Shown piece after piece: positions 49,214 to 57,647 of a stretch of 64,000 nt of DNA. This stretch comes from Bacillota bacterium (GTDB lineage Bacteria > Bacillota > Clostridia > Oscillospirales > Ruminococcaceae): the NCBI GenBank assembly GCA_023460035.1, contig JAEWRN010000019.1, positions 1 through 64,000 of the forward strand, read 5' to 3'. The notes beneath the pieces are model-generated. The model ran no database searches, was not told where the DNA came from, and saw only the letters and a program-made list of their open reading frames with translations. Positions within the stretch are counted from its first letter, which is position 1. The number at the start of each line of letters is the position of its first letter. Made by a program: the position numbers and the translations under genes.

Positions 49214-49476
49214 AACAATAAATGCGATGAACAGGTTTTCCCCTGTGGGTTATCCGTTTTCAGAGAGCTGCCGGCTGGTGCAAGGCAGCAGCGGCCCCAC
49301 AGGCCATCCCCTGGGAGCAGCGGGCCGAATTACAGTAGGCCTTGCCGGCAGGCCCGCCGTTACACGGGCGCCCGTTACTGGACGGGGCAGAGCGGCCGCT
49401 GTGGCGGCAATGAGAGTGGTACCGCGGAGCAACCGCTTCGTCTCTCGCCTTCCCTGGCGGCAGACGAGGCTTTTTT
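49214..49476 (+). ncRNA. T-box riboswitch leader
   Basis: The leader has the GATGAACAGG start of stem I (49226-49235), a middle helix CCTGTGG/CCACAGG, the AG-bulge and apical region AGAGAGCTGCCGG, and the T-box sequence GAGAGTGGTACCGCGG (49412-49427). A terminator stem (49435-49449 with 49456-49470) and a T-run (49471-49476) follow. The bases TGGT should pair with the ACCA end of an uncharged tRNA with discriminator A. The specifier lies in CCATCC between the middle helix and CCCTGGGAG; ATC (Ile, 49306-49308) is the best candidate but this is not certain. Discriminator A fits Ile, Leu, Val or Ala. Confidence 0.88.
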
Positions 49477-49523
49477 GTTTTTGTCTGCCTGCCGGGCAAA
49501 ACCAGACAAAAAGGTGGGGCTGC

Positions 49524-50627
49524 ATGGAAAAGAAAATTGCAATGATACCCGGCGCGGGCATTGGGGCCGAAGTACTGGCCGAAGCCGACAAGGTGCTACG
49601 GTTGGTCGCCACAAGGTTTGGCCACCGGTTTGAAACGGTAGAGGTCAGCGGCGGTGCCAACGCGCCGCTGGCGGAAAGCGAGCTGGCTGTTTGTACCGCC
49701 GCCGACAGCGTGCTGGCCGGCATTGGCACCGGCGAAGCGCTGCGCCAGCTGACGGCGGCACTGCATTTGCAGGCCAGCATGCGCCCGGCGCTGCTGTACC
49801 CGCAGCTTGCCGAGGCAAGCCCACTTGCCCCCACACTGGTCAGCGGGGATATTGACCTGATGCTGGTGCAGGCGCTGGACAGCATGGCAGGCCCGCAACC
49901 GGCCCCGAAGCACGGCAAAGACAGTGCGCAGGACACGCTGGTCTGCCGCGCCGCAGAGGCCGAGCGCGCCGCGCGCATTGCGTTTCGCACGGCCGAGCTG
50001 CGCCGCGGCGGGGTGGTATTTGTAGAGCAGCCCGGCGCGCCCAACTGCAACCAGCTGTGGCGCGAGGTCGTGCAGGCCACGGCACAGCAGTTCCCCCGCG
50101 TGTCGGTGTCGGTGCAAACCGCGTCGGCCACCGCGTCGCAGTTATTGCGCGAGCCGGCGCAGTTTGACGTAATTCTGGCAGACGGCATTTGCGCCGAGTT
50201 TTTGGCCGGGGAGGCCGCCGGGCTGACCGGCTGTGCGGGCATGATGAGCTGCGCGATGCTGGGCGCGGGCAGCCGCGGGCTGTACCACCCGGTGCTGGGC
50301 CCCTCACCCGACATGGCCGGGCAAAACCTTGCAAACCCGGTGGGCGCGGTGTTTGCCGCCGCCATGCTGTTAAAGTACGCTTTCGGCCTGACTGCCGAGT
50401 GCGCCGCCATTGAACAGGCCGTACAAAAGGTGCTGGACGACGGCTACCGCACGGTGGATATTCTGGCGCCGGGCTGCCGGCTGGTGAGCTGCGACCGCTT
50501 TGGCGATTTGATTGCCGCGGCACTGACCAGCCCCGCCCTGTACCGCAAGGTAGCGCGCAGCGTGAAGGCGGCGGGGGACGGCTTTGTGCCGCTGCGCCGC
50601 CGGGTGGCAGGTGCCGCCGAGTTATAA
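49524..50627 (+). CDS. Isopropylmalate/isocitrate dehydrogenase-like protein lacking catalytic residues
   Basis: The 367-residue protein has the fold signatures of the LeuB family: IAMIPGAGIGAEVL at the start, ELRRGGVVFVEQ...LWREVV (about 159-183), EPAQFDVILADG (about 210-221) and SPDMAGQNLANPVGAVFAAAML (about 261-281). Key residues have changed. The DKANVL motif reads EQPGAP (Lys to Gln169, Asn to Gly171), the YVDNAA motif reads TASATA (Asp to Ser201), the metal-binding GDILSD reads AEFLAG (Asp to Glu225 and Gly229), and the NAD-contact HGSAPD reads LGPSPD. It is therefore probably not a working dehydrogenase. It is expressed from a T-box leader, so uncharged tRNA controls it. GGTGGGG precedes ATG 49524. 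Confidence 0.75.
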   Translation: MEKKIAMIPGAGIGAEVLAEADKVLRLVATRFGHRFETVEVSGGANAPLAESELAVCTAADSVLAGIGTGEALRQLTAALHLQASMRPALLYPQLAEASPLAPTLVSGDIDLMLVQALDSMAGPQPAPKHGKDSAQDTLVCRAAEAERAARIAFRTAELRRGGVVFVEQPGAPNCNQLWREVVQATAQQFPRVSVSVQTASATASQLLREPAQFDVILADGICAEFLAGEAAGLTGCAGMMSCAMLGAGSRGLYHPVLGPSPDMAGQNLANPVGAVFAAAMLLKYAFGLTAECAAIEQAVQKVLDDGYRTVDILAPGCRLVSCDRFGDLIAAALTSPALYRKVARSVKAAGDGFVPLRRRVAGAAEL

Positions 50628-50632
50628 GCCCC

Positions 50633-50661
50633 TTGCCAAAGGGCGGCAGATGCCGTATACT
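50633..50661 (+). promoter_or_regulatory. Promoter of the 73-residue ORF
   Basis: TTGCCA (50633-50638), 17-bp spacer, TATACT (50656-50661). Confidence 0.55.
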
Positions 50662-50698
50662 GTTGCAAGTGTGAAAAAAATGAAGTGAGGGACAACGG

Positions 50699-50920
50699 AT
50701 GAAAGCACGTATTCCGAAACACCGCGAATTTGTAATTTCGATGGACGAGGAGAAAGAGCCGAAGCATGCTGAGTGCTGGGAGAAGCTGAGCCAGATTGTG
50801 AAGGACTACCAGAAGCAGGGCAAATCGGTCTACACCGAAACCTTTATTGAGGACAATGAGGCCAAGGTGAAGGCGCTGCAAGAGCAGTACCAGTTTACCT
50901 ATACCATTGAGGAAAAATAA
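50699..50920 (+). CDS. Small charged hypothetical protein
   Basis: A 73-residue, Lys/Glu-rich soluble protein (MKARIPKHREFVISMDEE at the start, IEEK at the end) with mostly helical character and a central AECWEKLSQIVKDYQKQG helix. GTGAGG lies 9 bases before ATG 50699, and it has its own promoter and terminator, so it is probably real. I do not recognise the family. It lies between the LeuB-like gene and the pur cluster. Confidence 0.65.
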   Translation: MKARIPKHREFVISMDEEKEPKHAECWEKLSQIVKDYQKQGKSVYTETFIEDNEAKVKALQEQYQFTYTIEEK

Positions 50921-50946
50921 CCCTCACCCCAAATAGGCAAAAAAAT

Positions 50947-50992
50947 AGCACTCCGTTTGTGCCGCAGTACACACTGCCGCAAACGGGGTGCT
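50947..50992. terminator. Bidirectional terminator before purB
   Basis: AGCACTCCGTTTG and CAAACGGGGTGCT (one G-T pair) flank a 20-nt loop, with TTTATTTTG on the plus strand and TATTTTTTTG on the minus strand. It ends both the small gene and the pur cluster. Confidence 0.8.
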
Positions 50993-51127
50993 TTATTTTG
51001 TATGGTTGCTTTTTATGCGTTTGCCCTGCCGCCGGCAGGCATTGGGGCCCACACCTGCCGCTTTGCCTGTTTTACCGCACAGTGGCCTTGCCACACGGGG
51101 GCAAAAACGACACGCAGCCGGGGCGGG

Positions 51128-52561
51128 TTATACGCTTAGCACGTACCGATCGCCCAGCAGCTGTTCGTTTTGTTTCAACAGCGGGCGCACGGCACTGTCA
51201 AGGTACTCGGTCACCTGCTGCGGGGCACGGCCAATAAAGTGCTCGGGCACCAGCAGGCCGTCAATATCCGCCTGCACCAGCCCAAACGCGGGGTCGGCCA
51301 GCACGCGGGAGATCAAATCGTTGGTGCCGCCCTCCTCTTTGACCACCTTGCCCGCGGCGATGGAGTGCAGCCGCAGCCGCTCGTGCAGCTCCTGCCGGTC
51401 GCCGCCCTTTTTGACGGCGTGCATCATGATGTTTTCGGTCGCCATAAACGGCAGCTCGGCCAACACCCGCGCGCGCACCACCTTGGGGTAAACGACCAGC
51501 CCGTCGCAGACGTTGAGCAGGATACCCAAAATCGCGTCGGCCGCAAGGAAGCCCTCTGCCATCGCGATGCGCTTGTTGGCCGAATCGTCCAGCGTGCGCT
51601 CAAACCACTGGCTGCCCGCGGTAAAGGCGGGGTTCAGCGTGTCGGCCAGCAGGTAGCGGGCCAGCGCGCAAATGCGCTCGCTGCGCATCGGGTTACGCTT
51701 GTAGGGCATGGCGGACGAGCCGATCTGGTGCGCTTCAAACGGCTCTTCCATCTCTTTGAAGTTTTGCAAAATGCGCAGGTCGGTCGCAAACTTCATCGCG
51801 CTTTCGGCAATGCCGGCCAGCGTGTTCAGCACCATCGAATCCACCTTGCGGCTGTACGTCTGCCCCGACACCGGCACGACCTTGGTAAAGCCCATCTCGG
51901 CGGCAATGTCCTCTTCCACCGCTTTGATTTTTGCGGCGTCGCCGTCAAACAGCTCCACAAAGCTGGCCTGGGTGCCGGTGGTGCCCTTGCTGCCCAGCAG
52001 CGCCAGCGTGCCGGTGCGGTATTCAATCTCGTCGAAATCCATCATCAAATCTTGCAGCCACAGGCTGGCGCGCTTGCCCACCGTGGTCAGCTGCGCGGGC
52101 TGCAAATGGGTGTAGGCGAGCGCCGGCATGTCTTTGTACTTGTCGGCAAAATCGGCAAGCAGTGCAATGACGTTCAGCAGCTTGCGGCGCACGACACCCA
52201 GTGCTTCGCGCATGATGATGATGTCGGTGTTGTCGCCCACATAGCAGCTGGTTGCCCCCAGATGAATGATGCCCTTCGCCTTTGGGCACTGCACGCCATA
52301 GGCATAAACATGGCTCATCACGTCGTGGCGCACCTCTTTTTCGCGCGCTTCGGCCACGTCGTAATTGATGTCGTCCTGATACCGCTCCAGCTCGGCGATC
52401 TGCGCGTCGGTGATGGCAAGGCCCTGCTTTTGCTCGGCGCGGGCCAGTGCCACCCAAAGGCGGCGCCAGGTCTTAAACTTGTGGTCGGGCGAAAACAGGT
52501 ATTGCATCTCTTTACTGGCGTATCTGGTTTCAAACGGGCTGATATAACGATCCTGCTGCAT
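51128..52561 (-). CDS. purB: Adenylosuccinate lyase
   Basis: The 477-residue enzyme removes fumarate from SAICAR and from adenylosuccinate, acting twice in purine synthesis. It has SHVYAYG...HLGATSCYVGDNTD (about residues 83-110), YTHLQPAQLTTVGKR (about 149-163) and the superfamily signature GSSAMPYKRNPMRSE (about 281-295). The catalytic Ser lies just ahead of that signature loop. It is the last gene of the cluster, 30 bases after purL. Confidence 0.95.
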   Translation of the reverse strand: MQQDRYISPFETRYASKEMQYLFSPDHKFKTWRRLWVALARAEQKQGLAITDAQIAELERYQDDINYDVAEAREKEVRHDVMSHVYAYGVQCPKAKGIIHLGATSCYVGDNTDIIIMREALGVVRRKLLNVIALLADFADKYKDMPALAYTHLQPAQLTTVGKRASLWLQDLMMDFDEIEYRTGTLALLGSKGTTGTQASFVELFDGDAAKIKAVEEDIAAEMGFTKVVPVSGQTYSRKVDSMVLNTLAGIAESAMKFATDLRILQNFKEMEEPFEAHQIGSSAMPYKRNPMRSERICALARYLLADTLNPAFTAGSQWFERTLDDSANKRIAMAEGFLAADAILGILLNVCDGLVVYPKVVRARVLAELPFMATENIMMHAVKKGGDRQELHERLRLHSIAAGKVVKEEGGTNDLISRVLADPAFGLVQADIDGLLVPEHFIGRAPQQVTEYLDSAVRPLLKQNEQLLGDRYVLSV

Positions 52562-52591
52562 GATTCCCTCCGGTTTTCATCTGTGTGTAAA

Positions 52592-55500
52592 TTACAATTT
52601 GTAATATCCGATACCGCCCTCAAAAATGGGCTGGTAATGCTCGCCCGGCACATTGCGGTACAGGTGTTCGCCGCACCGCTCGTTGTGGCCCATTTTGCCC
52701 AGCACGCGGCCGTCCGGGCTCAGCAGCGCTTCCACCGCCAAGGCGCTGCCGTTCGGGTTTGCACCCGGCTGCATGGTGGCTCGGCCCTGCTCGTCCACAT
52801 ACTGCGCGGCGATCTGCCCGTTTTCGGCAAGGCGGCGCAGCGTCTCTTCGTTTGCGACAAACCGTCCCTCGCCGTGGCTGATGGCCACACTGTAAATTTC
52901 GCCCGGCTGGGTGTGCGAAAGCCACGGCGAACCACTGGACGAAATGCGGGTGCGCACCAGCATGCTTTGGTGGCGGCCAATGGTGTTGTAGGTCAGCGTG
53001 GGGCAGCCGGCATCGGTTTTTTGTATCTGGCCAAACGGCAACAGCCCCAGCTTGATGAGCGCCTGAAACCCGTTGCAGATGCCCAGCATCAGGCCGTCGC
53101 GCTGTTGCAGCAGCGCGGTGACCTCCTCGGCAATAGCGGGCGCGCGGAACAGCGCCGTAATAAACTTACCGCTGCCGTCCGGCTCGTCCCCGCCCGAAAA
53201 CCCGCCGGGCAGCACAATAATCTGGCTTTGGCCGATGGCCTTTGCCAGTGCCGCGGCACTTTCGGCCACATGGGCCGGGGTGAGGTTGTTGACAACCAAA
53301 ATCTGCGGCCGGCCGCCGGCCTGCTGCACCGCGCGGGCGGTGTCGTACTCGCAGTTGGTGCCGGGGAACACGGGGATCAGCACCCGCGGCTTTGCCCCAC
53401 CCAGTGACGGGCCGCCGGCCAGCGGGGTTTTTAGCGGCACGGTGAGGGTTTGCACGGCACGCGCTTCGCCCGTGTGGTACGGGAACACCGGTTCCAGCTT
53501 ATCCTCCCAGATTTGCTGCAGCTTGTCAAGCGCAATGCGCTCGCCCGCGGCGGCAAACACGTACTCTTCGCTCACTTCGCCCAGCCGCTCGCCCACACTG
53601 TCACCGGGGGCAAGCTCTAGCAAAAAGCTGCCGATGCCGCAACGGAATAGCTGGTCGGGCGAAATGCCGTTGTCCAGCTCTACCCCAAGGCGGTTGCCAA
53701 GGCACATTTTAAACAGACCCTCAGCGGCGCCATGCCAGCCCACGGCCCACGCGGCGCGCAGCCGCCCGGCACGGGCAAGGGCCTGCATCTTGCTAAACAC
53801 GGCAAGCTGGCTTTGCGGGTCGGGCAAAAAGCCCTCGCCCACCGTGGGGGCAAGCAGCGCAATGGTGCTGCCCGGCTGCTTAAACTCCGGCGAAAGCACC
53901 CCCTCGGCAGTGCCCATGGCCACCGCAAACGACACAAGGGTGGGCGGCACGTCCAGCGCTTCAAAGCTGCCGGACATGCTGTCCTTACCGCCAATCGACG
54001 CGACGCCAAGGCACATCTGCGCATCCAGCGCGCCCAGCAGGCTGGCCAGCGGCTTGCCCCAGCGGGTGGGGTCTTCGCCCAGCCGCTCAAAATATTCCTG
54101 AAAGGTCAGGTATGCTTTTTCATGCGAAAACCCGCCGGCAACCAATTTTGCAATGCTTTCGGTGACGGCAAGGTAAGCGCCGTAATACGGGCTTTGGTCG
54201 CTGATTTCGGGCGCAAAGCCGTAGGCCATACCGCTGGCGGCATCGGTCTCGCCCTCCAGCACCGGCAATTTAGCCGCCATCAGCTGGGCGGGGGTCAACT
54301 GCCTTGCGCCGCCAAACGGCATCAGCACCGTGGCAGCCCCAATGGTGGAATCAAACCGCTCGGCAAGACCCTTTTTGCTGCACACGTTAAGGTCACCCAC
54401 CAGCGCAGCCAGCTTTTGCTGCAAGCTGTCGCCCTGCGGCGGGGTTTTGGTCAGGGTTTGCACCCCCACCTCGACCCGCGTGTGCTTTTGTGCCCCGTTG
54501 GAGCTGAGGAACTGCCGCGACAAATCGACAACGGTCTGCCCCTGCCAGTGCATCACCATGCGCGGGGTTTCGGTAACAACGGCCACGGTGGTGGCCTCTA
54601 AATTTTCTGCCGTTGCGGCGGCCAAAAATTCGTCAAGGTCTGCCGGGGCCAGCACTACGGCCATGCGCTCCTGGCTTTCGCTGATGGCAAGCTCGGTGCC
54701 GCCAAGACCGTCGTATTTTTTGGGCACGGCGTCAAGGTCAATGGTCAGCCCGTCGGCCAGCTCGCCAATGGCGACGGCAACGCCGCCCGCGCCAAAGTCG
54801 TTGCAGCGCTTGATGAGCCGGGTGACGGCCCCGTCGCGGAACAGCCGCTGCAGCCGGCGCTCGATGGGCGCGTTACCCTTTTGCACCTCGGCCCCGCAGG
54901 TCTCTAAGCTTTCGGCGGTGTGCGCCTTAGAGGAGCCGGTGGCCCCGCCTATGCCGTCACGCCCGGTGCGCCCGCCCAGCAGCACCACCACGTCGCCCGC
55001 CTTGGGCACCTCGCGCCGCACGTTGGCGGCGGGGGTGGCGCCCAGCACGGCGCCGATCTCCATGCGCTTTGCCGCATAGCCGGGGTGGTACACTTCGTCC
55101 ACCAGCCCCGTGGCAAGGCCGATTTGGTTGCCGTAAGACGAATACCCCGCCGCCGCGGTGGTGACGAGCTTGCGCTGCGGCAGCTTGCCGGGCAGCGTCT
55201 CTTGCAACGGGCGCAGCGGGTCGGCAGCGCCGGTGACCCGCATGGCCTGGTAAACGTACGACCTGCCGGAAAGCGGGTCGCGTATCGCCCCGCCGATGCA
55301 GGTGGCGGCACCGCCAAACGGCTCGATTTCGGTGGGGTGGTTGTGCGTCTCGTTTTTAAACAGCAGCAGCCAGTCTTGCAGCCGGCCGTCTACCCGGATT
55401 TTTATTTTTACGGTGCAGGCGTTAATCTCTTCGCTCTCGTCCAAGTCCGGCAGGCGGCCCGCCGCGCGCAGTGCGCGCATGCCGCAGGTGGCCACATCCA

Positions 55501-56290
55501 TTAAGGTGACGGGCTTGGTGCGCAATAGGCCGCGCCGCAGCGCAAGGTAGCGCTGCCATGCCGCGTTGACCGTCTCGTCCTCAATTTTCACTTCGTCCAA
55601 CAGCGTGCCAAACGTGGTGTGGCGGCAGTGGTCGCTCCAGTAGGTGTCAATCACCCGCAATTCGGTCACGGTGGGCTCGCGCTGTTCGCCCGCAAAGTAC
55701 TGCTGGCAAAACGCAAGGTCGGCATCGTCCATCGCAAGGCCCCAGTGCGCGGCAAACGCGGCGCGCGCCTCGGCGTCCATGGCGCAAAACCCGGTGAGGG
55801 TTTCCACCGGCTGCGGCTGCGGCTGGGCGCTGGCCAGCGTCTCTTTTGTTTTTAGCGACGCGCGGCGGGCCTCCACCGGGTTGATGAGGTATTTTTCAAT
55901 CGCGGCAAGCGCCTGCTGGCCAAGGCTGCCGGACAGCAGGTAAATTTTTGCCGTGCGCACCACCGGCCGCTCGCCCTGGCTGAGCAGCTGCACGCACTCT
56001 GCGGCCGAATCTGCCCGCTGGTCAAACTGGCCGGGCAGGTATTCCACCCCCAGCACCGCGTCGGCCCCGGTGGGCAGCGTGTCGTAAGTGAAGTCAAGCT
56101 GCGGCTCGCTGAATACCACGCCAATGCTGCGCGCGAATAGCTCGGGCGAAATGCCCTCTACATCATAGCGGTTGAGCACCCGTACACCGGTCAGCCCGTC
56201 CGCGCCCGGCTGGGTGCGCAGCTCTGCCAGCAGGTGGCCCGCCTCCACGGCGACCTCGGGCCGTTTTTCAACATAAATGCGATATACCAT
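52592..56290 (-). CDS. purL: Phosphoribosylformylglycinamidine synthase, single chain
   Basis: The 1232-residue enzyme makes FGAM from FGAR, glutamine and ATP. The N-terminal PurS-like domain (about 1-130) is followed by two AIRS-type halves (about 180-960; NETHNHPTEIEPFGGAATCIGG in the first, VASIGGKDSMSGSFEAL in the second, used here as position markers near 320 and 760). The C-terminal glutaminase (about 975-1232) has VFPGTNCEYDTARAVQ and the nucleophile Cys in GICNGFQALIKLG. This single-chain type with the TIGR01857 layout is found in Clostridia and differs from the Bacillus PurS/PurL/PurQ complex. It overlaps the spacing of purD by only 3 bases. Confidence 0.95.
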   Translation of the reverse strand: MVYRIYVEKRPEVAVEAGHLLAELRTQPGADGLTGVRVLNRYDVEGISPELFARSIGVVFSEPQLDFTYDTLPTGADAVLGVEYLPGQFDQRADSAAECVQLLSQGERPVVRTAKIYLLSGSLGQQALAAIEKYLINPVEARRASLKTKETLASAQPQPQPVETLTGFCAMDAEARAAFAAHWGLAMDDADLAFCQQYFAGEQREPTVTELRVIDTYWSDHCRHTTFGTLLDEVKIEDETVNAAWQRYLALRRGLLRTKPVTLMDVATCGMRALRAAGRLPDLDESEEINACTVKIKIRVDGRLQDWLLLFKNETHNHPTEIEPFGGAATCIGGAIRDPLSGRSYVYQAMRVTGAADPLRPLQETLPGKLPQRKLVTTAAAGYSSYGNQIGLATGLVDEVYHPGYAAKRMEIGAVLGATPAANVRREVPKAGDVVVLLGGRTGRDGIGGATGSSKAHTAESLETCGAEVQKGNAPIERRLQRLFRDGAVTRLIKRCNDFGAGGVAVAIGELADGLTIDLDAVPKKYDGLGGTELAISESQERMAVVLAPADLDEFLAAATAENLEATTVAVVTETPRMVMHWQGQTVVDLSRQFLSSNGAQKHTRVEVGVQTLTKTPPQGDSLQQKLAALVGDLNVCSKKGLAERFDSTIGAATVLMPFGGARQLTPAQLMAAKLPVLEGETDAASGMAYGFAPEISDQSPYYGAYLAVTESIAKLVAGGFSHEKAYLTFQEYFERLGEDPTRWGKPLASLLGALDAQMCLGVASIGGKDSMSGSFEALDVPPTLVSFAVAMGTAEGVLSPEFKQPGSTIALLAPTVGEGFLPDPQSQLAVFSKMQALARAGRLRAAWAVGWHGAAEGLFKMCLGNRLGVELDNGISPDQLFRCGIGSFLLELAPGDSVGERLGEVSEEYVFAAAGERIALDKLQQIWEDKLEPVFPYHTGEARAVQTLTVPLKTPLAGGPSLGGAKPRVLIPVFPGTNCEYDTARAVQQAGGRPQILVVNNLTPAHVAESAAALAKAIGQSQIIVLPGGFSGGDEPDGSGKFITALFRAPAIAEEVTALLQQRDGLMLGICNGFQALIKLGLLPFGQIQKTDAGCPTLTYNTIGRHQSMLVRTRISSSGSPWLSHTQPGEIYSVAISHGEGRFVANEETLRRLAENGQIAAQYVDEQGRATMQPGANPNGSALAVEALLSPDGRVLGKMGHNERCGEHLYRNVPGEHYQPIFEGGIGYYKL

Positions 56291-56293
56291 GGG

Positions 56294-57598
56294 TCAGATG
56301 CTCCTTTCGCTGCTGGGGCCAAGGGCCGCCAGTGCCCGCGCGCCGATGTCGCGCCGGTAATGTGCGCCCTCAAAACGAATTTTTGCAGCGCCCTCATACG
56401 CGCGCTGCACGGCTTGCTGTAAATTATCGGCCGTTGCCGTAACGCCCAGCACGCGGCCACCCGCGGTGACAAGGCCCCCCGCCGCCTGCTTTGTGCCCGC
56501 GTGGTACACGGTGACACCTGTGCCCGGCAGCTGGCCCTGTGTAAGGCCGGTGATGGGCAGCGCGCGCCGGTAGCTTTGCGGGTACCCGCCGGAGGCCAGC
56601 ACCACGCAGGCCGCAGCGCCCTGTGCAAACTGCACCGGCACCTTTGCAAGCTGCCCCTCGCTGACCGCCAGCATAATGGTCAATAGGTCACTTTGCAGCA
56701 GCGGCAATACTACCTGCGTTTCCGGGTCGCCAAACCGGCAGTTGTACTCAATCACCTTCGGGCCGTCGGGTGTCAGCATCAGGCCAAAGTACAAGCAACC
56801 GCGGAACTGCCGCCCCTCGGCGTTCATCGCCGCCATCGTGGGCAAAAATATCTCCCGCTCGCAGCGCGCGGCAATTTCAGGGGTATAAAACGGGTTTGGG
56901 GCAACGGTGCCCATGCCGCCGGTGTTGGGCCCCGCGTCGCCGTCAAACGCGCGCTTGTGGTCCATGCTGCTCACCATTGGCACCATGGTGGTGCCGTCGG
57001 TAAAGGCCAGCACGCTGACCTCCGGCCCGGTCAGGTATTCTTCAATCACCATCTGGTTGCCGGCGCTGCCAAACAGCCGCTCGCGCATGATGGTGCGCAC
57101 CCCGGCCAGCGCCTCTTTTTTATCCTCACAAATCAGCACGCCCTTGCCCAGCGCAAGGCCGTCTGCCTTCAGCACCAGCGGGAACTGATGCGCCTGCTCG
57201 ACATAGGCCGCCGCCGCGTCGGCATCGGTAAACACCTCGTACCGGGCGGTGGGGATACCGTATTTTTTCATCAGGCCCTTGCTGAACACCTTGCTGCTTT
57301 CAATTTCAGCGGCGGCAGCCGTGGGGCCAAATGCGGCAATGCCCACCGCGTTCAGCCGGTCCACCAGCCCAAGGGCCAGCGGGTCGTCCGGCGCCACCAC
57401 CACAAAATCCAGCGCCTTCTGCTGCGCAAATTCCACGATGCGGTCAATTTCGGTCGCCGGGATCTCGACGCACTGCGCGTCAAACCCGATGCCGCCGTTG
57501 CCCGGCAGCGCATAGAGCTCGGTGATGGTGGGGTTTTCTTTCAGCTTTCGGATGATCGCATGTTCGCGCCCGCCGCCGCCGATCACTGCAACTTTCAT
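56294..57598 (-). CDS. purD: Phosphoribosylamine-glycine ligase
   Basis: The 434-residue ATP-grasp enzyme makes GAR from phosphoribosylamine and glycine. It begins MKVAVIGGGGREHAIIRKL, has ALGKGVLICEDKKEA (about residues 148-162) in the ATP-grasp domain, MGTVAPNPFY and the metal-binding EYNCRFGDPETQ (about 283-294). Length is normal. It is 3 bases upstream of purL and 49 bases downstream of the membrane-protein gene. Confidence 0.95.
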   Translation of the reverse strand: MKVAVIGGGGREHAIIRKLKENPTITELYALPGNGGIGFDAQCVEIPATEIDRIVEFAQQKALDFVVVAPDDPLALGLVDRLNAVGIAAFGPTAAAAEIESSKVFSKGLMKKYGIPTARYEVFTDADAAAAYVEQAHQFPLVLKADGLALGKGVLICEDKKEALAGVRTIMRERLFGSAGNQMVIEEYLTGPEVSVLAFTDGTTMVPMVSSMDHKRAFDGDAGPNTGGMGTVAPNPFYTPEIAARCEREIFLPTMAAMNAEGRQFRGCLYFGLMLTPDGPKVIEYNCRFGDPETQVVLPLLQSDLLTIMLAVSEGQLAKVPVQFAQGAAACVVLASGGYPQSYRRALPITGLTQGQLPGTGVTVYHAGTKQAAGGLVTAGGRVLGVTATADNLQQAVQRAYEGAAKIRFEGAHYRRDIGARALAALGPSSERSI

Positions 57599-57647
57599 CG
57601 TTCGTACCTCCCTTTTTTACGGTGCGGCAGGCCCGCCGCACCCCCGG

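Noticed and set aside
51170..53407. A 745-codon open frame on the plus strand opposite purB and purL
   Set aside because: It is a mirror frame of two clear enzymes in GC-rich DNA, with no RBS and a His/Arg/Gln-rich, fold-less product.
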